Of a stretch of 64,000 bases of DNA, positions 17,767 to 26,753 are shown one piece after another. The stretch covers positions 62,001 to 126,000 of the forward strand of contig NZ_JAGGPA010000015.1 of the NCBI RefSeq assembly GCF_018614035.1, given 5' to 3'. Positions within the stretch are counted from its first letter, which is position 1; each line of letters opens with the position of its first letter. This stretch comes from Streptomyces sp. ISL-96 (lineage in GTDB: Bacteria > Actinomycetota > Actinomycetes > Streptomycetales > Streptomycetaceae). The notes below the pieces were generated by a model that saw nothing but the letters and a program-made list of their open reading frames with translations, was not told where the DNA came from and did no database searches. Made by a program: the position numbers and the translations under genes.

Positions 17767-19770
17767 GTGACCAACCCTGAAATATCCGTGATCATCGGCG
17801 CCTACAACGCCATGCCCTATCTGTCCCGGACCCTCGCTTCGGTCGTCGAGCAGTCGATCGGGCATGACCGGATGGAAATCATCACGGTCAACGACGGCTC
17901 CACCGACACCACGGGCAAAGAGCTGGAGCGCTTCGCCGCCGACTACCCGGGGCTCTTCCAGGTCATCCACCAGGAGAACTCCGGCGGCCCCTCCGCCCCG
18001 CGCAATGTGGGACTCGACCGCGCCAGGGGCCGGTACGTCTTCTTCCTCGACGCCGACGACTACCTCGGCGAAGAGACGCTTGAGCGGATGATCGCGGCCG
18101 CCGAGACGAACAAGACCGATGTGGTGCTCGGCAAGATGGTCGGCGTCAACGGACGCTCCGCGCCCGCCTCGATGTTCGTACGGAATCAGCCACGCACCGA
18201 CGTCTTCAGCTCGCGGGTGTACTGGGCGCTCAACCCGCTCAAGCTGTTTCGCCGGGACCTCATCGAGCGTCACGGACTGCGCTTCCCCACCGGCTACAAA
18301 GTGTGCGAGGACCAGCCCTTCACCGCCCTCGCCTATCTGCACGCCGACGGCATCTCGGTCGTCGCCGACTACGACTGTCTCTTCATCGTCAAGCGGGACG
18401 ACGGCCAGAACATCACCGTCACCACGCGCGGCGCCGGGCAGCGCATCCGAGTTCTGCGGATGATGGTCGACCTGGTCGAGGAGAACGTCGCCGCGGGACC
18501 CGACCGCGACGCACTCATGCACCGTCACCTGACGATCGACATGCACCACGCCGTTGCTCAAATGGAGCGGGAGACCGATCGCGCGGTCCAGGAGAACAAC
18601 CTCGGCGAACTGCGCGACATGCTGTCGGGCTCGTACCCCGAGTCGCTCAAGACCCGCGTCAACGCCATCACCCGGCTGCGCTGCGAGCTGATCCTGCGCG
18701 GCAAGCTCACGGAACTACTGGAGCTGGAGCGCGCCGAGCAGGCCCACAAGAGCGCCGGTACCTCCCCCGATGTCCTGGTGGAGGACGGCAGGGCGTACGC
18801 ACGTCTGCCGTTCTTCCGCGACACCGGTCTCGGCATCCCCGACGCCTGTTTCGACATCACCCGCGAGCTCCAGGCGCGCCACCGGCTCGACTCCGTATCG
18901 CTCGACGGCACCCGGCTGACGCTGACCGGCCACGCCTACCTGCGGCGCGTCCCCGGCGAGCGCACCGGCGTCGAGCTGGTACTGCGCGAGCGGGACAGCA
19001 CGGCCGAGCACCGCGTGCCGGCGGAGCCGGTGACGACGGCCGGGCTCGGCGCGGACGAGGACGGCGGGGCGTACACCTACGCCGACGCCGGCTTCTCCGT
19101 GACCGCCGACCTGCTCTCCGTCGCCGACTGCGGGCGGCTGCCGCGCGGCCTGTGGGACGTCTTCGTCGCACTCGACACCGACGGCGTCACCCGCGAGATC
19201 CGCTTCGGCAACAAGCGTCTGCCCCAGGTCGACGCCAAGCCGGCCACGCATGTGGTGGGTCAGGGCGACGACACCATGGCTGTCGCCCTCTACTTCACCA
19301 AGCCGTACAGCAACCTCACCGTCGATGTCGGCGAGAACAAGCACCGCGTCGCGGAGAAGCTCCGTATCGACGGTCTCGCCTGGTCGAAGACCGATACGGC
19401 GACTCTGGAGATCACCGGCTCGTGGAAGCTGGCCACGCTGCCGCTCGGCGCGCTGAGCGTACGGCTGAGCAGCGAGGACGGCGCATTCGTCGACTTCGCC
19501 GTGACCGGCCGCGGGGCCAAGGGATTCACCGCGTACGTCCCCGTCTCCGGCCTCGGCGCCGGCACCTGGACGGCGGCCCTGACGCTGGCGGGGGCGGGCG
19601 GTGCCGCCTGGCTCGCGCCCGTGCCCGCGCGGCGGGACATGGAAGCCTGCCGGTGGAGACACTTCGGGCTGCCCTGGTACGCGAGGCCGACGGCCGACGG
19701 TGAGCAGTTCACCCTGCGGATCGACCGTGTGCGGGTGGGCAAGGCCATGGCGCAACGCCTGAAGCGCTAA
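17767..19770 (+). CDS. Family 2 glycosyltransferase, long form (TagF/TarS-like accessory domain)
   Basis: 667 residues from GTG at 17767. The N-terminal 330 residues repeat the GT-2 motifs of the enzyme at 9601 almost word for word: EISVIIGAYNAMPYL, VNDGSTDTTGKELERF, HQENSGGPSAPRNVGLD, FFLDADDYLGEETLERM and CEDQPF. The remaining 330 residues form a beta-rich region (repeated Leu/Thr strands such as RLTLTGHAYLRR and LRIDGLAWSKTDTATLEITG), as in teichoic acid glycosyltransferases that use it for trimerisation or polymer binding. No membrane segment. It stands alone on the plus strand next to the ribosomal protein operon, ending at a strong terminator. Confidence 0.83.
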   Translation: MTNPEISVIIGAYNAMPYLSRTLASVVEQSIGHDRMEIITVNDGSTDTTGKELERFAADYPGLFQVIHQENSGGPSAPRNVGLDRARGRYVFFLDADDYLGEETLERMIAAAETNKTDVVLGKMVGVNGRSAPASMFVRNQPRTDVFSSRVYWALNPLKLFRRDLIERHGLRFPTGYKVCEDQPFTALAYLHADGISVVADYDCLFIVKRDDGQNITVTTRGAGQRIRVLRMMVDLVEENVAAGPDRDALMHRHLTIDMHHAVAQMERETDRAVQENNLGELRDMLSGSYPESLKTRVNAITRLRCELILRGKLTELLELERAEQAHKSAGTSPDVLVEDGRAYARLPFFRDTGLGIPDACFDITRELQARHRLDSVSLDGTRLTLTGHAYLRRVPGERTGVELVLRERDSTAEHRVPAEPVTTAGLGADEDGGAYTYADAGFSVTADLLSVADCGRLPRGLWDVFVALDTDGVTREIRFGNKRLPQVDAKPATHVVGQGDDTMAVALYFTKPYSNLTVDVGENKHRVAEKLRIDGLAWSKTDTATLEITGSWKLATLPLGALSVRLSSEDGAFVDFAVTGRGAKGFTAYVPVSGLGAGTWTAALTLAGAGGAAWLAPVPARRDMEACRWRHFGLPWYARPTADGEQFTLRIDRVRVGKAMAQRLKR

Positions 19771-19791
19771 CCATCGCGCCGTAGTACGCCC

Positions 19792-19824
19792 GAGGGCCGC
19801 CCCCCGTGATGGGGAGCGGCCCTC
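19792..19824. terminator. Bidirectional terminator between the glycosyltransferase and rne
   Basis: Arms GAGGGCCGC (19792-19800) and GCGGCCCTC (19816-19824) with an inner CCCC/GGGG pair. Serves the convergent glycosyltransferase and rne transcripts. A short direct repeat CGTACGACCTGG (19836-19847, 19851-19862) follows. Confidence 0.75.
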
Positions 19825-19865
19825 AAGCGTCATGCCGTACGACCTGGTGTCGTACGACCTGGCGG

Positions 19866-22800
19866 TCAGTCCTCGGTGGGAGCGGAGACCGCCGACTGCG
19901 ACTGCTGGTCAGCGGCCGAGGTCTTCTTCGAAGCCGACGTCTTCTTGGCCGTCGTCTTCTTGGCGGTCGTCTTCTTGGCCGCCGCCTTCTTGGCGGGCGC
20001 CGCCTTCTTCGCGGGGGCCTTCTTGGCGGCGGTCTTACGCGCCGCCTTCTTGGCCGGAGCCGCGACCTCGGCTTCGGCACCGGCTTCGGCACCGGCCTCT
20101 GCCGCTACGCCCTTGTCCGCCGCCGGTGCCTCGACGACCAGTACGGCCGCCTCTTCGGCGCCCTTGGGCGATCCCGCGGGCGCGGTGGCCTTGCGGGTCG
20201 CACGACGGCGCGCACGCGGCGGAGCCGCCGCTGCGGGCTCCTCCACCGCCGGCTCCTCGACCGGCTCCTCGGCCTTCGGCTCCTCGGCCACGGGGGCCGG
20301 AGCGACGACCTGGACCGCCTCGTCGGCCGCGATGTCAGCGGCCTTCGGCGCACCGGCCGGAGCCGTCGCCTTACGCGTCGCACGACGGCGCGTACGGGCC
20401 GGAGCGGCCTCCTGCACCACGGGCTCGGGCGCGGGCTCGACCACAGGCTCCGGCTCGGGCTCGGGCTCGGCCACGACCGCCGGCTCCTCGGCGTACACCG
20501 GCTCGGCGGCCGCCTTCGGCGCACCGGCCGGAGCCGTCGCCTTGCGCGACGCGCGACGACGCGAACGGCCACGGCCGCCCGCAGCCGCCTCGGCCTCCGC
20601 CCGGCTGCTGTAGAGCTCCTCGTCCGAAACGAAAGCATCCGACAGCGGCTCCGCCGCGGGGGGCCCGGCGAGCGCCATCGGCTCAGCCACCTCGGCGGCG
20701 AGCTCAGCCTCGGTCTCGATCTCCTCGACCTCGATCTCCTCGGCCTCGGCCGGCTCCACGTGCTCGGCCTCCGCACCACGGCCGCGCTTCTTGGCACGCT
20801 TGCCGCCGCCACCGACAACCGTCGGCTGCTCCATGTGCACGATCACGCCACGGCCGTTGCACTGCACGCAGGTCTCGGAGAAGGACTCCAGCAGACCCTG
20901 GCCCACCCGCTTGCGCGTCATCTGGACCAGGCCCAGCGAGGTGACCTCGGCGACCTGGTGCTTCGTACGGTCGCGTCCCAGGCACTCCAGCAGACGCCGC
21001 AGCACCAGATCGCGGTTCGACTCCAGGACCATGTCGATGAAGTCGATGACGACGATGCCGCCCAGGTCGCGCAGCCGCAGCTGACGCACGATCTCCTCGG
21101 CCGCCTCCAAGTTGTTCCTGGTGACGGTCTCTTCGAGGTTGCCGCCCTGACCGGTGAACTTGCCGGTGTTGACGTCGACGACGATCATCGCCTCGGTCTT
21201 GTCGATGACCAGCGAACCGCCGCTCGGCAGGTAGACCTTGCGGTCAAGCGCCTTCATCAGCTGCTCGTCGATCCGGTACGTCGCGAAGACGTCGACCTCC
21301 GACGTCCAGCGCGACAGCCGGTCCGTCAGGTCCGGGGCGACGTGGTTGACGTAACCGTGGATGGTCTCCCACGCCTGGTCACCACTGACGATGACCTTCG
21401 AGAAGTCCTCGTTGAAGATGTCGCGCACGACGCGGACGGTCATGTCCGGCTCGCCGTACAGGAGCGTCGGACCGCTGGTCGCGCCGGTGCTCTTCGACTT
21501 CTTCTGGATGTCTTCCCACTGCTGCTGCAGACGCTCGACGTCGCGGCGCAGCTCGTCCTCGCTCGCGCCCTCGGCGGCGGTGCGCACGATGACGCCCGCG
21601 TCCTCGGGAACGATCTTCTTGAGGATGGTCTTCAGACGCGCGCGCTCGGTGTCGGGCAGCTTGCGGCTGATCCCGGTCATCGAGCCCTCGGGCACGTACA
21701 CCAGGTAGCGGCCGGGCAGCGATACCTGGCTGGTCAGGCGGGCGCCCTTGTGGCCGATCGGGTCCTTCGTGACCTGCACGAGGACCGACTGGCCGGACTT
21801 GAGCGCGGACTCGATGCGGCGGGGGCCGTGGCCCATGCCCAGCGCGTCGAAGTTCACCTCACCGGCATACAGGACGGCGTTGCGGCCCTTGCCGATGTCG
21901 ACGAAGGCCGCCTCCATCGACGGCAGTACGTTCTGGACCTTGCCCAGGTAGACGTTGCCGACGTACGAGGTCGCCTGCTCCTTGTTCACGTAGTGCTCGA
22001 CGAGGATGTTGTCCTCGAGCACGCCGATCTGGGTGCGGTCACCGTTCTGGCGTACGACCATCACGCGCTCGACGGCCTCGCGGCGCGCCAGGAACTCGGC
22101 CTCGGTGATGATCGGGACGCGACGGCGGCCCTGCTCACGACCCTCGCGGCGGCGCTGCTTCTTCGCCTCCATACGGGTCGAACCCTTGATGGACTGGACC
22201 TCGTCGAAGCCGGTGCCGAGCTCGCGCTCCGCCGCTTCCTTCTTGCGCGGCTCGCGGACCTTGACGACCGTACGCTCCGGGTCGTCGACGGCGTTCTCGG
22301 CCGCCTCCGGGCCCGTGTCACCGCTGCGACGGCGACGGCGACGGCGGCGACGGCTGGACGCGGAACCCGCGGCCGACTCGTCTTCCTCCTCCTCGGCGCG
22401 CTCTTCCTCTTCCTCGGCGCGCTCGGCGGCGGCAGCCTCCTCGGAGGTGTACGGCTCCTCCTCGGCCTCCTCCGCGTCGGCGAGCTCGCCACGACGGCGG
22501 CGACGGCCACCGCGGCGACGGCGGCGCGCCCTGCGGTCCTCGGCCTCGTCCGACTCGTCGTGTGCCTCTTCTTCGCGCTCTTCCTCAAGGGCCTCTGCGG
22601 GCTCCTCAGGCTCCGGCGCGGTCTCGACGACACGCTCGGGGCGCTCCGCACGGGCGGGCCGCTCGGTACGCTCTTCACGCTCGTCGCGCTCTTCCGCGGC
22701 AGGCTCGCCGCGGCGACGGCGACGGCGGCCGCGCTCACGCGGCTGCGGCGCGGGAGGGGCCTCGATGGTGACGATCTCCTCCGCCGCCTCCTCCTCCTCT

Positions 22801-23978
22801 TCCACGTCCTCGATGTAGTCCGGCTCCGACACCCGCGCGGCAGCGGCAGCCGCGGCCGTCTCGGGGGTCTGGAACATCGGCTCGGTGAAGACCGGGGCCT
22901 GGAACACGGCCACGGCGGGGCGCGCGGCACGGCGGCGCGAACGCGCCGGCTCCTCGGCTGCGGGCTTCGGCGCGGCGGACTCGGCGGCAGCGGCCTCGTC
23001 GGCGGCCTTACGACCACCGCGACGACGCGGCGTACGGCCACGGGGAGCCTCTTCGGCCTGCGCGGCCACGGGCTCCGCCGGGGCGGCGGGCTCGGCGGCG
23101 GCAGGCGCCTCTACGGGCTCGGCCTCGGCCTGGGCCTCGGCCTCGGCTTCCGCGGGCTTCGGCGCACCGGCGGGCGCGGTCGCCTTACGGGTCGCGCGAC
23201 GACGGCCACGCCCACGCGGCGCCTCTTCGGCAGCCTCGTCGGCGGCGGGGGCCTCGGGGGCCGCAGGGGCCTCCACGGCGGCGGGAGCCTCGGTCACCTC
23301 GGCCGCGGGCACGGCCTCGACCTCGGTCTCAGGCTCGGCCTCGGCGGGCTTCGGCGCACCGGCGGGCGCGGTCGCCTTACGGGTGGCACGACGACGCGCA
23401 CGGGCCGGCGCAGCGGCCTCCTCCACGACCTCGGCCGCAGCGGCGGGCTCGGCCTCGGGCTCGGGGGCCGTCTCTTCGCTCTGCTCGGGCTTCGGCGCAC
23501 CGGCCGGAGCCGTCGCCTTGCGCGTGGCACGACGACGCGTACGGGCCGGCGGAGCGGCCTCGTCCGCGGCGGGCTCCTCGGCGGCAGCCGCGGGGGCCAT
23601 GGGCTCGGCCTCGACCTCGGCGGCCTTCGGCGCGCCGGCGGGCGCGGTCGCCTTACGGGTGGCACGACGACGCGCACGGGCCGGCGGCGCGGCCTCTGCG
23701 CTCTCCGCACTCTGTGCGGGCTGGGTGTTCTCTGCGGGCTCGCTCACGGCGGCACCCTCTCCGGCCGGTATGGCCGGAGCCGCGGCCTCTACAGTCTCGG
23801 CGGTCACTACGGCCTTCGCGTCACCGGACGGAGGTCCGGCAGGACGCGAAGCCGCGCGGCGCCGACGGCGCGGCGGCAGCGTGTCGCTGGGCGAATGGTT
23901 GTTGTCGGTCTCCCCGGCGGTCCGCGCGTTACGCGCGGTTCCTTCCGAGGGCTCGGTGGAATCGATCGGCTCAAGCAT
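19866..23978 (-). CDS. rne: Ribonuclease E/G family endoribonuclease (RNase ES type)
   Basis: 1370 residues. The catalytic core lies in the middle: S1 region at about 640-760 (TSYVGNVYLGKVQNVLPSME), DNase I-like region with VIDFIDMVLESNRD (about 975), RDRTKHQVAEVTSLGLVQMTR, and zinc-link CVQCNGRG (about 1036). Arms of about 590 N-terminal and 330 C-terminal residues are Ala/Glu-rich. RRATRKATAPAGAPK or a close variant occurs four times in the N-terminal arm and three times in the C-terminal one; the end is Lys/Ala-rich (AKKAAPAKKAAAKK). The S. coelicolor orthologue RNase ES is known to have a central catalytic domain and displaced PNPase-binding regions, matching this layout. It makes internal cuts in single-stranded AU-rich RNA and matures rRNA. 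ATG at 23978. Confidence 0.95.
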   Translation of the reverse strand: MLEPIDSTEPSEGTARNARTAGETDNNHSPSDTLPPRRRRRAASRPAGPPSGDAKAVVTAETVEAAAPAIPAGEGAAVSEPAENTQPAQSAESAEAAPPARARRRATRKATAPAGAPKAAEVEAEPMAPAAAAEEPAADEAAPPARTRRRATRKATAPAGAPKPEQSEETAPEPEAEPAAAAEVVEEAAAPARARRRATRKATAPAGAPKPAEAEPETEVEAVPAAEVTEAPAAVEAPAAPEAPAADEAAEEAPRGRGRRRATRKATAPAGAPKPAEAEAEAQAEAEPVEAPAAAEPAAPAEPVAAQAEEAPRGRTPRRRGGRKAADEAAAAESAAPKPAAEEPARSRRRAARPAVAVFQAPVFTEPMFQTPETAAAAAAARVSEPDYIEDVEEEEEAAEEIVTIEAPPAPQPRERGRRRRRRGEPAAEERDEREERTERPARAERPERVVETAPEPEEPAEALEEEREEEAHDESDEAEDRRARRRRRGGRRRRRGELADAEEAEEEPYTSEEAAAAERAEEEEERAEEEEDESAAGSASSRRRRRRRRRSGDTGPEAAENAVDDPERTVVKVREPRKKEAAERELGTGFDEVQSIKGSTRMEAKKQRRREGREQGRRRVPIITEAEFLARREAVERVMVVRQNGDRTQIGVLEDNILVEHYVNKEQATSYVGNVYLGKVQNVLPSMEAAFVDIGKGRNAVLYAGEVNFDALGMGHGPRRIESALKSGQSVLVQVTKDPIGHKGARLTSQVSLPGRYLVYVPEGSMTGISRKLPDTERARLKTILKKIVPEDAGVIVRTAAEGASEDELRRDVERLQQQWEDIQKKSKSTGATSGPTLLYGEPDMTVRVVRDIFNEDFSKVIVSGDQAWETIHGYVNHVAPDLTDRLSRWTSEVDVFATYRIDEQLMKALDRKVYLPSGGSLVIDKTEAMIVVDVNTGKFTGQGGNLEETVTRNNLEAAEEIVRQLRLRDLGGIVVIDFIDMVLESNRDLVLRRLLECLGRDRTKHQVAEVTSLGLVQMTRKRVGQGLLESFSETCVQCNGRGVIVHMEQPTVVGGGGKRAKKRGRGAEAEHVEPAEAEEIEVEEIETEAELAAEVAEPMALAGPPAAEPLSDAFVSDEELYSSRAEAEAAAGGRGRSRRRASRKATAPAGAPKAAAEPVYAEEPAVVAEPEPEPEPVVEPAPEPVVQEAAPARTRRRATRKATAPAGAPKAADIAADEAVQVVAPAPVAEEPKAEEPVEEPAVEEPAAAAPPRARRRATRKATAPAGSPKGAEEAAVLVVEAPAADKGVAAEAGAEAGAEAEVAAPAKKAARKTAAKKAPAKKAAPAKKAAAKKTTAKKTTAKKTSASKKTSAADQQSQSAVSAPTED

Positions 23979-24209
23979 GCGGGCGGTTCTCCCGTCACGC
24001 TCCCGGGCGCCACACCTGATTCCGGTCCGGTCCGGTCCGCGCGATGAGCGCGGTACCGCCGTCCGGGGCGCGGGCGCCGCACGGGAGCTGTTGTCTAGCT
24101 CGCCGGTTCCGTACGCGGTATGCGTACGGCCTGGCGAAAGTCTTCGTGGTCAGTGCGCTGCCCGACCCAGGTGGCTCCCGAGTACCAGGGCTGCGCTACA
24201 ACGACCGCC

Positions 24210-25034
24210 CTACGCGGAACCTGCACCTTCCGGCGCCTTCGCGGCGGTCAGTCCGGCGGCCGTGGGTGTGGCGGCCGTGACTGCCTCGCGGTCGGGCGCG
24301 AGCGGGTCGGTCACCGTGCCGGACTCCTCGTCGAAGAGCCCCTGCGCCAGCCTGGTCACCGCTGCGGGGACCGGCGGCGCCAGGTCGGCCACAGCTCGGA
24401 GACCGGACAGGACGTCGTCGGGTCGTACGGCGGGTGTCAAATGCCGAACAACCAGCCGCAGTATCGCACAGGGCTTGTCCTCCGGCCTATCGGACGAGGG
24501 ACGGACGGCCTGCAGATCAGCGACGGCGCTGCGTGCGTCGAAGGACCGCATGCCGTTCTTGGTCCGGCGCTGAACCTCGACACTCTCGGCGGCGAGGAAG
24601 GCCCTGACGGCCTTCTCCGCCTCTTCCGGCGTAACGCCGTCGAGCCGCATCTCCCATACGGAGGCCTGCAGCCGGTCGGCGAGACCCGACGTACGCGCTT
24701 CGACCGCGTCCGTGATGTCGAGCCCGTCCGGCAGCGACTCGTTGAGCAGCTCGCGCAGCTCACCGGGGTCGCGCGTGGCGGTCAGTGCGATCTCCAGGTA
24801 CTCGGCCTCACTGCCCGTGCCGGTGGGTGCGGCATTGGCGTACGAGACCTTCGGGTGCGGGGTGAAACCCGCCGAGTACGCCATGGGTACGTCGGCGCGT
24901 CGCAGCGCCCGCTCGAAGGCGCGCTGGAAGTCGCGGTGGCTGGTGAACCGGAGGCGGCCTCGCTTGGTGTAGCGCAGTCGGATGCGCTGCACCGCCGGAG
25001 CGGGCGGCGGGCCTTCGGGCTGTCGCTTGCCCAG
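24210..25034 (-). CDS. TIGR03936-type radical SAM-associated protein (DUF2344), probable CTG start
   Basis: The core (RIRLRYTKRGRLRFTSHRDF, then AYSAGFTPHPKVSYANA and EYLEIALT) defines the DUF2344/TIGR03936 family, which in many bacteria is encoded next to or fused to the TIGR03960 radical SAM protein. Here that partner starts 3.4 kb upstream on the same strand, separated by a membrane protein gene and a recombinase. The first ATG/GTG in frame is GTG at 24992, with no ribosome binding site. CTG at 25034 has GAGGAG eight bases upstream and adds LGKRQPEGPPPAPA; I remember Streptomyces homologues beginning MGKRQPEGPPPAPA, so translation very likely starts at CTG. Exact function unknown; possibly RNA or ribosome related. 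Confidence 0.85.
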   Translation of the reverse strand: MGKRQPEGPPPAPAVQRIRLRYTKRGRLRFTSHRDFQRAFERALRRADVPMAYSAGFTPHPKVSYANAAPTGTGSEAEYLEIALTATRDPGELRELLNESLPDGLDITDAVEARTSGLADRLQASVWEMRLDGVTPEEAEKAVRAFLAAESVEVQRRTKNGMRSFDARSAVADLQAVRPSSDRPEDKPCAILRLVVRHLTPAVRPDDVLSGLRAVADLAPPVPAAVTRLAQGLFDEESGTVTDPLAPDREAVTAATPTAAGLTAAKAPEGAGSA

Positions 25035-25204
25035 TGGTTCTTCTCCTCGTGCGGGGCGACGCGCTGTCCGCGCGTCACCCTCCGGCGTGGGGGCGTCCCC
25101 TCGCGTCGTCCCGCCGGCCGGCTCACCCCTGCTTGTTTACTGTCTTTCCTCCAAGCAAGGAGATCTCGGACGATGCGGGTGCCGCGCTGGGGGCAGTCGT
25201 CTTA

Positions 25205-26506
25205 CTACCCAGAGTACGCGCAGCGGCCCCCGCCGGTTTCCCCGGCCTCGCTGGCCGGGCCCGGCCACACTCCGGGGGCGTGGAGCGAGTGCTCCACGAC
25301 AGGGGCATGGCCGACCACCGCCTGACCCGCGCGTTCGCCCGCGCCCGGCCCCGCGCCCCACTCGACGGCCCCGCCCCGACGCACCGCCTCGCGCTCCGGC
25401 GGCCAGGTGTCCGCAGGCCCCCCGACCAGCGCGCGCCACGCGTCGCGGCGCGCCTGGCGCACCGTTTCCCGGGCGCTCCGCAGCGCCCCGCGCGCCGCCC
25501 GGCCCGCTTCGAGGCCCGCACGCTTCACCGGCGCCCAGACGCTGTCACGCACCCAGTGCCCCACCGGCGTACACACGCCGAGCCACACCCAGCGCACCGG
25601 CCGCCCCACCAGATTCCACCCGAGCCACTTCAGCGCGCGCCCGACGGCGCGGGAGATGTACCCGGCGATGCGCCACGCGTGTCCGAACGCGGCGGCGACC
25701 TCCACTCCCACGGGCACCAGCACCGCGCGCCAAAGCCAAGTGACGGGCGTCACCAGAACGGCCATGACACCCCAGACCACCCCGCGCCAGAGCCCGCCGG
25801 CCAGCCACACGACGCCCCGCCCCACCGGAGCAAGCACGTACCCCCACAACGCGACCCACGGCCAGACGAACACCGCCTTGCCCACCCAGGCGAGCCCGCA
25901 CCCGAGTCCGGCGACCAGCCACGCGATACCCCGCCCCACCGGAGCAAGCACGAACTCCCACAACGCGTTGCCCAGCCAGCCGAGCCCGCGCCCGACCGGC
26001 GTGAGGACGTACGCGTACAGCCACACCAGTGGCACCACAACGAACGTCCGGACCACCCAGGCCACTGCCACACCCACCGCACGCACGGCGGCCGCGATCG
26101 CATGCCCCACCGTGCGCCCGAGCCAGGCCAGTCCGTGCCCGACCGGGGTCAGCACCTGGCGGTACAGCCACACCGCCGGCACGACGAGCCCGTACCGGAC
26201 GACCGGCACCACGACGTACTTCCACAGCAGTACCCACGGCATGACGAGCACAGCGTGCGCGACGAACCCCAACGCCTTGGCCACCGGAACGAGGACGTTC
26301 CGGTACAGCCACACCACCGGTGTCACGACCAGCACTTGGAACACCGCACCGAGCGCACGGCCGACCGCCTTCCCGCAGACCGTGAGCAAGTCCCACACCA
26401 TCCGCACCGGGACGACCAGAACCAGCACGACGATGCGCACCGGGATCCTGATGACGGCAGTCAGACAGCCTTCCGCCTGCGGCTGGGGCCGCTTCTCAAA
26501 GTCCAT
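25205..26506 (-). CDS. Tryptophan-rich repeat membrane protein, unrecognised family
   Basis: 433 residues. After MDFEKRPQPQAEGC the first 330 residues are hydrophobic and built of about eight repeats of 28-38 residues with the pattern VVP-x-VWLY-xx-VLTPVGRGL-x-WLG. Clear copies include VVTPVVWLYRNVLVPVAKAL, VVPAVWLYRQVLTPVGHGLA, VVPLVWLYAYVLTPVGRGLG, VWPWVALWGYVLAPVGRGVV and VTPVTWLWRAVLVPVGVEV. Each unit starts and ends with Pro and carries Trp pairs, unlike ordinary transporters. The tail from about 340 is Arg/Ala-rich then Gly-rich and hydrophilic. At DNA level one unit is repeated nearly exactly (25814-25837 and 25929-25952). I know of no function. ATG at 26506 lacks a good ribosome binding site. 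It lies between the two radical-SAM system genes and may belong with them. Confidence 0.7.
   Translation of the reverse strand: MDFEKRPQPQAEGCLTAVIRIPVRIVVLVLVVPVRMVWDLLTVCGKAVGRALGAVFQVLVVTPVVWLYRNVLVPVAKALGFVAHAVLVMPWVLLWKYVVVPVVRYGLVVPAVWLYRQVLTPVGHGLAWLGRTVGHAIAAAVRAVGVAVAWVVRTFVVVPLVWLYAYVLTPVGRGLGWLGNALWEFVLAPVGRGIAWLVAGLGCGLAWVGKAVFVWPWVALWGYVLAPVGRGVVWLAGGLWRGVVWGVMAVLVTPVTWLWRAVLVPVGVEVAAAFGHAWRIAGYISRAVGRALKWLGWNLVGRPVRWVWLGVCTPVGHWVRDSVWAPVKRAGLEAGRAARGALRSARETVRQARRDAWRALVGGPADTWPPEREAVRRGGAVEWGAGPGAGERAGQAVVGHAPVVEHSLHAPGVWPGPASEAGETGGGRCAYSG
26493..26503. repeat. Candidate left attachment-site core of the recombinase element
   Basis: TTCTCAAAGTC, matching TTCTCGAAGTC at 28390-28400 at 10 of 11 positions in the same orientation. 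It overlaps the first codons of the tryptophan-repeat gene. The two copies bracket the serine recombinase gene. Suggestive only, since serine recombinase cores are short and such matches can arise by chance. Confidence 0.3.
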
Positions 26507-26695
26507 ACCCGCAAAGACGCGTCAGCTGGCCATCCGGATCCAGAATCTGAGCACACCTTCGCACCGGGCCGGACCCCGCAACCGATGTGCCTGCGCATTT
26601 ACCGCAGTTGGGGCGTGAGGCGTGAGGCGCGGCATCGCGCCACTGTGCCCGGCACGTACAAAGACCGATCACCCTTGGAGAACGAATCTGCATTC

Positions 26696-26753
26696 ACGTG
26701 ACCACATATGACCAGATGGACATGTGTGCATATTGACGGCTACCGTCCGTCAC
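26696..26753 (+). promoter_or_regulatory. Palindrome-rich region before the recombinase start
   Basis: AT-richer than its surroundings. Contains ACATATG and GTGCATAT segments and an inverted repeat GACGG CTA CCGTC immediately before the ATG. Likely promoter and operator of the recombinase gene; hexamers cannot be assigned with confidence. Confidence 0.35.

Noticed and set aside
19836-19862. Direct repeat CGTACGACCTGG as an insertion footprint
   Set aside because: Too short, spaced by three bases, and CGTACGAC is a common word in this genome; nothing lies between the copies.
19806-24047. A 1413-codon open frame on the plus strand opposite rne
   Set aside because: Its composition (Leu/Arg/Gly runs) mirrors the repetitive Ala/Glu codons of rne on the other strand; high-GC DNA yields long antisense frames and there are no domains.
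25550-26300. Regular short DNA repeats that might suggest CRISPR
   Set aside because: The repeats are in frame and encode repeated protein units; spacers are not unique.
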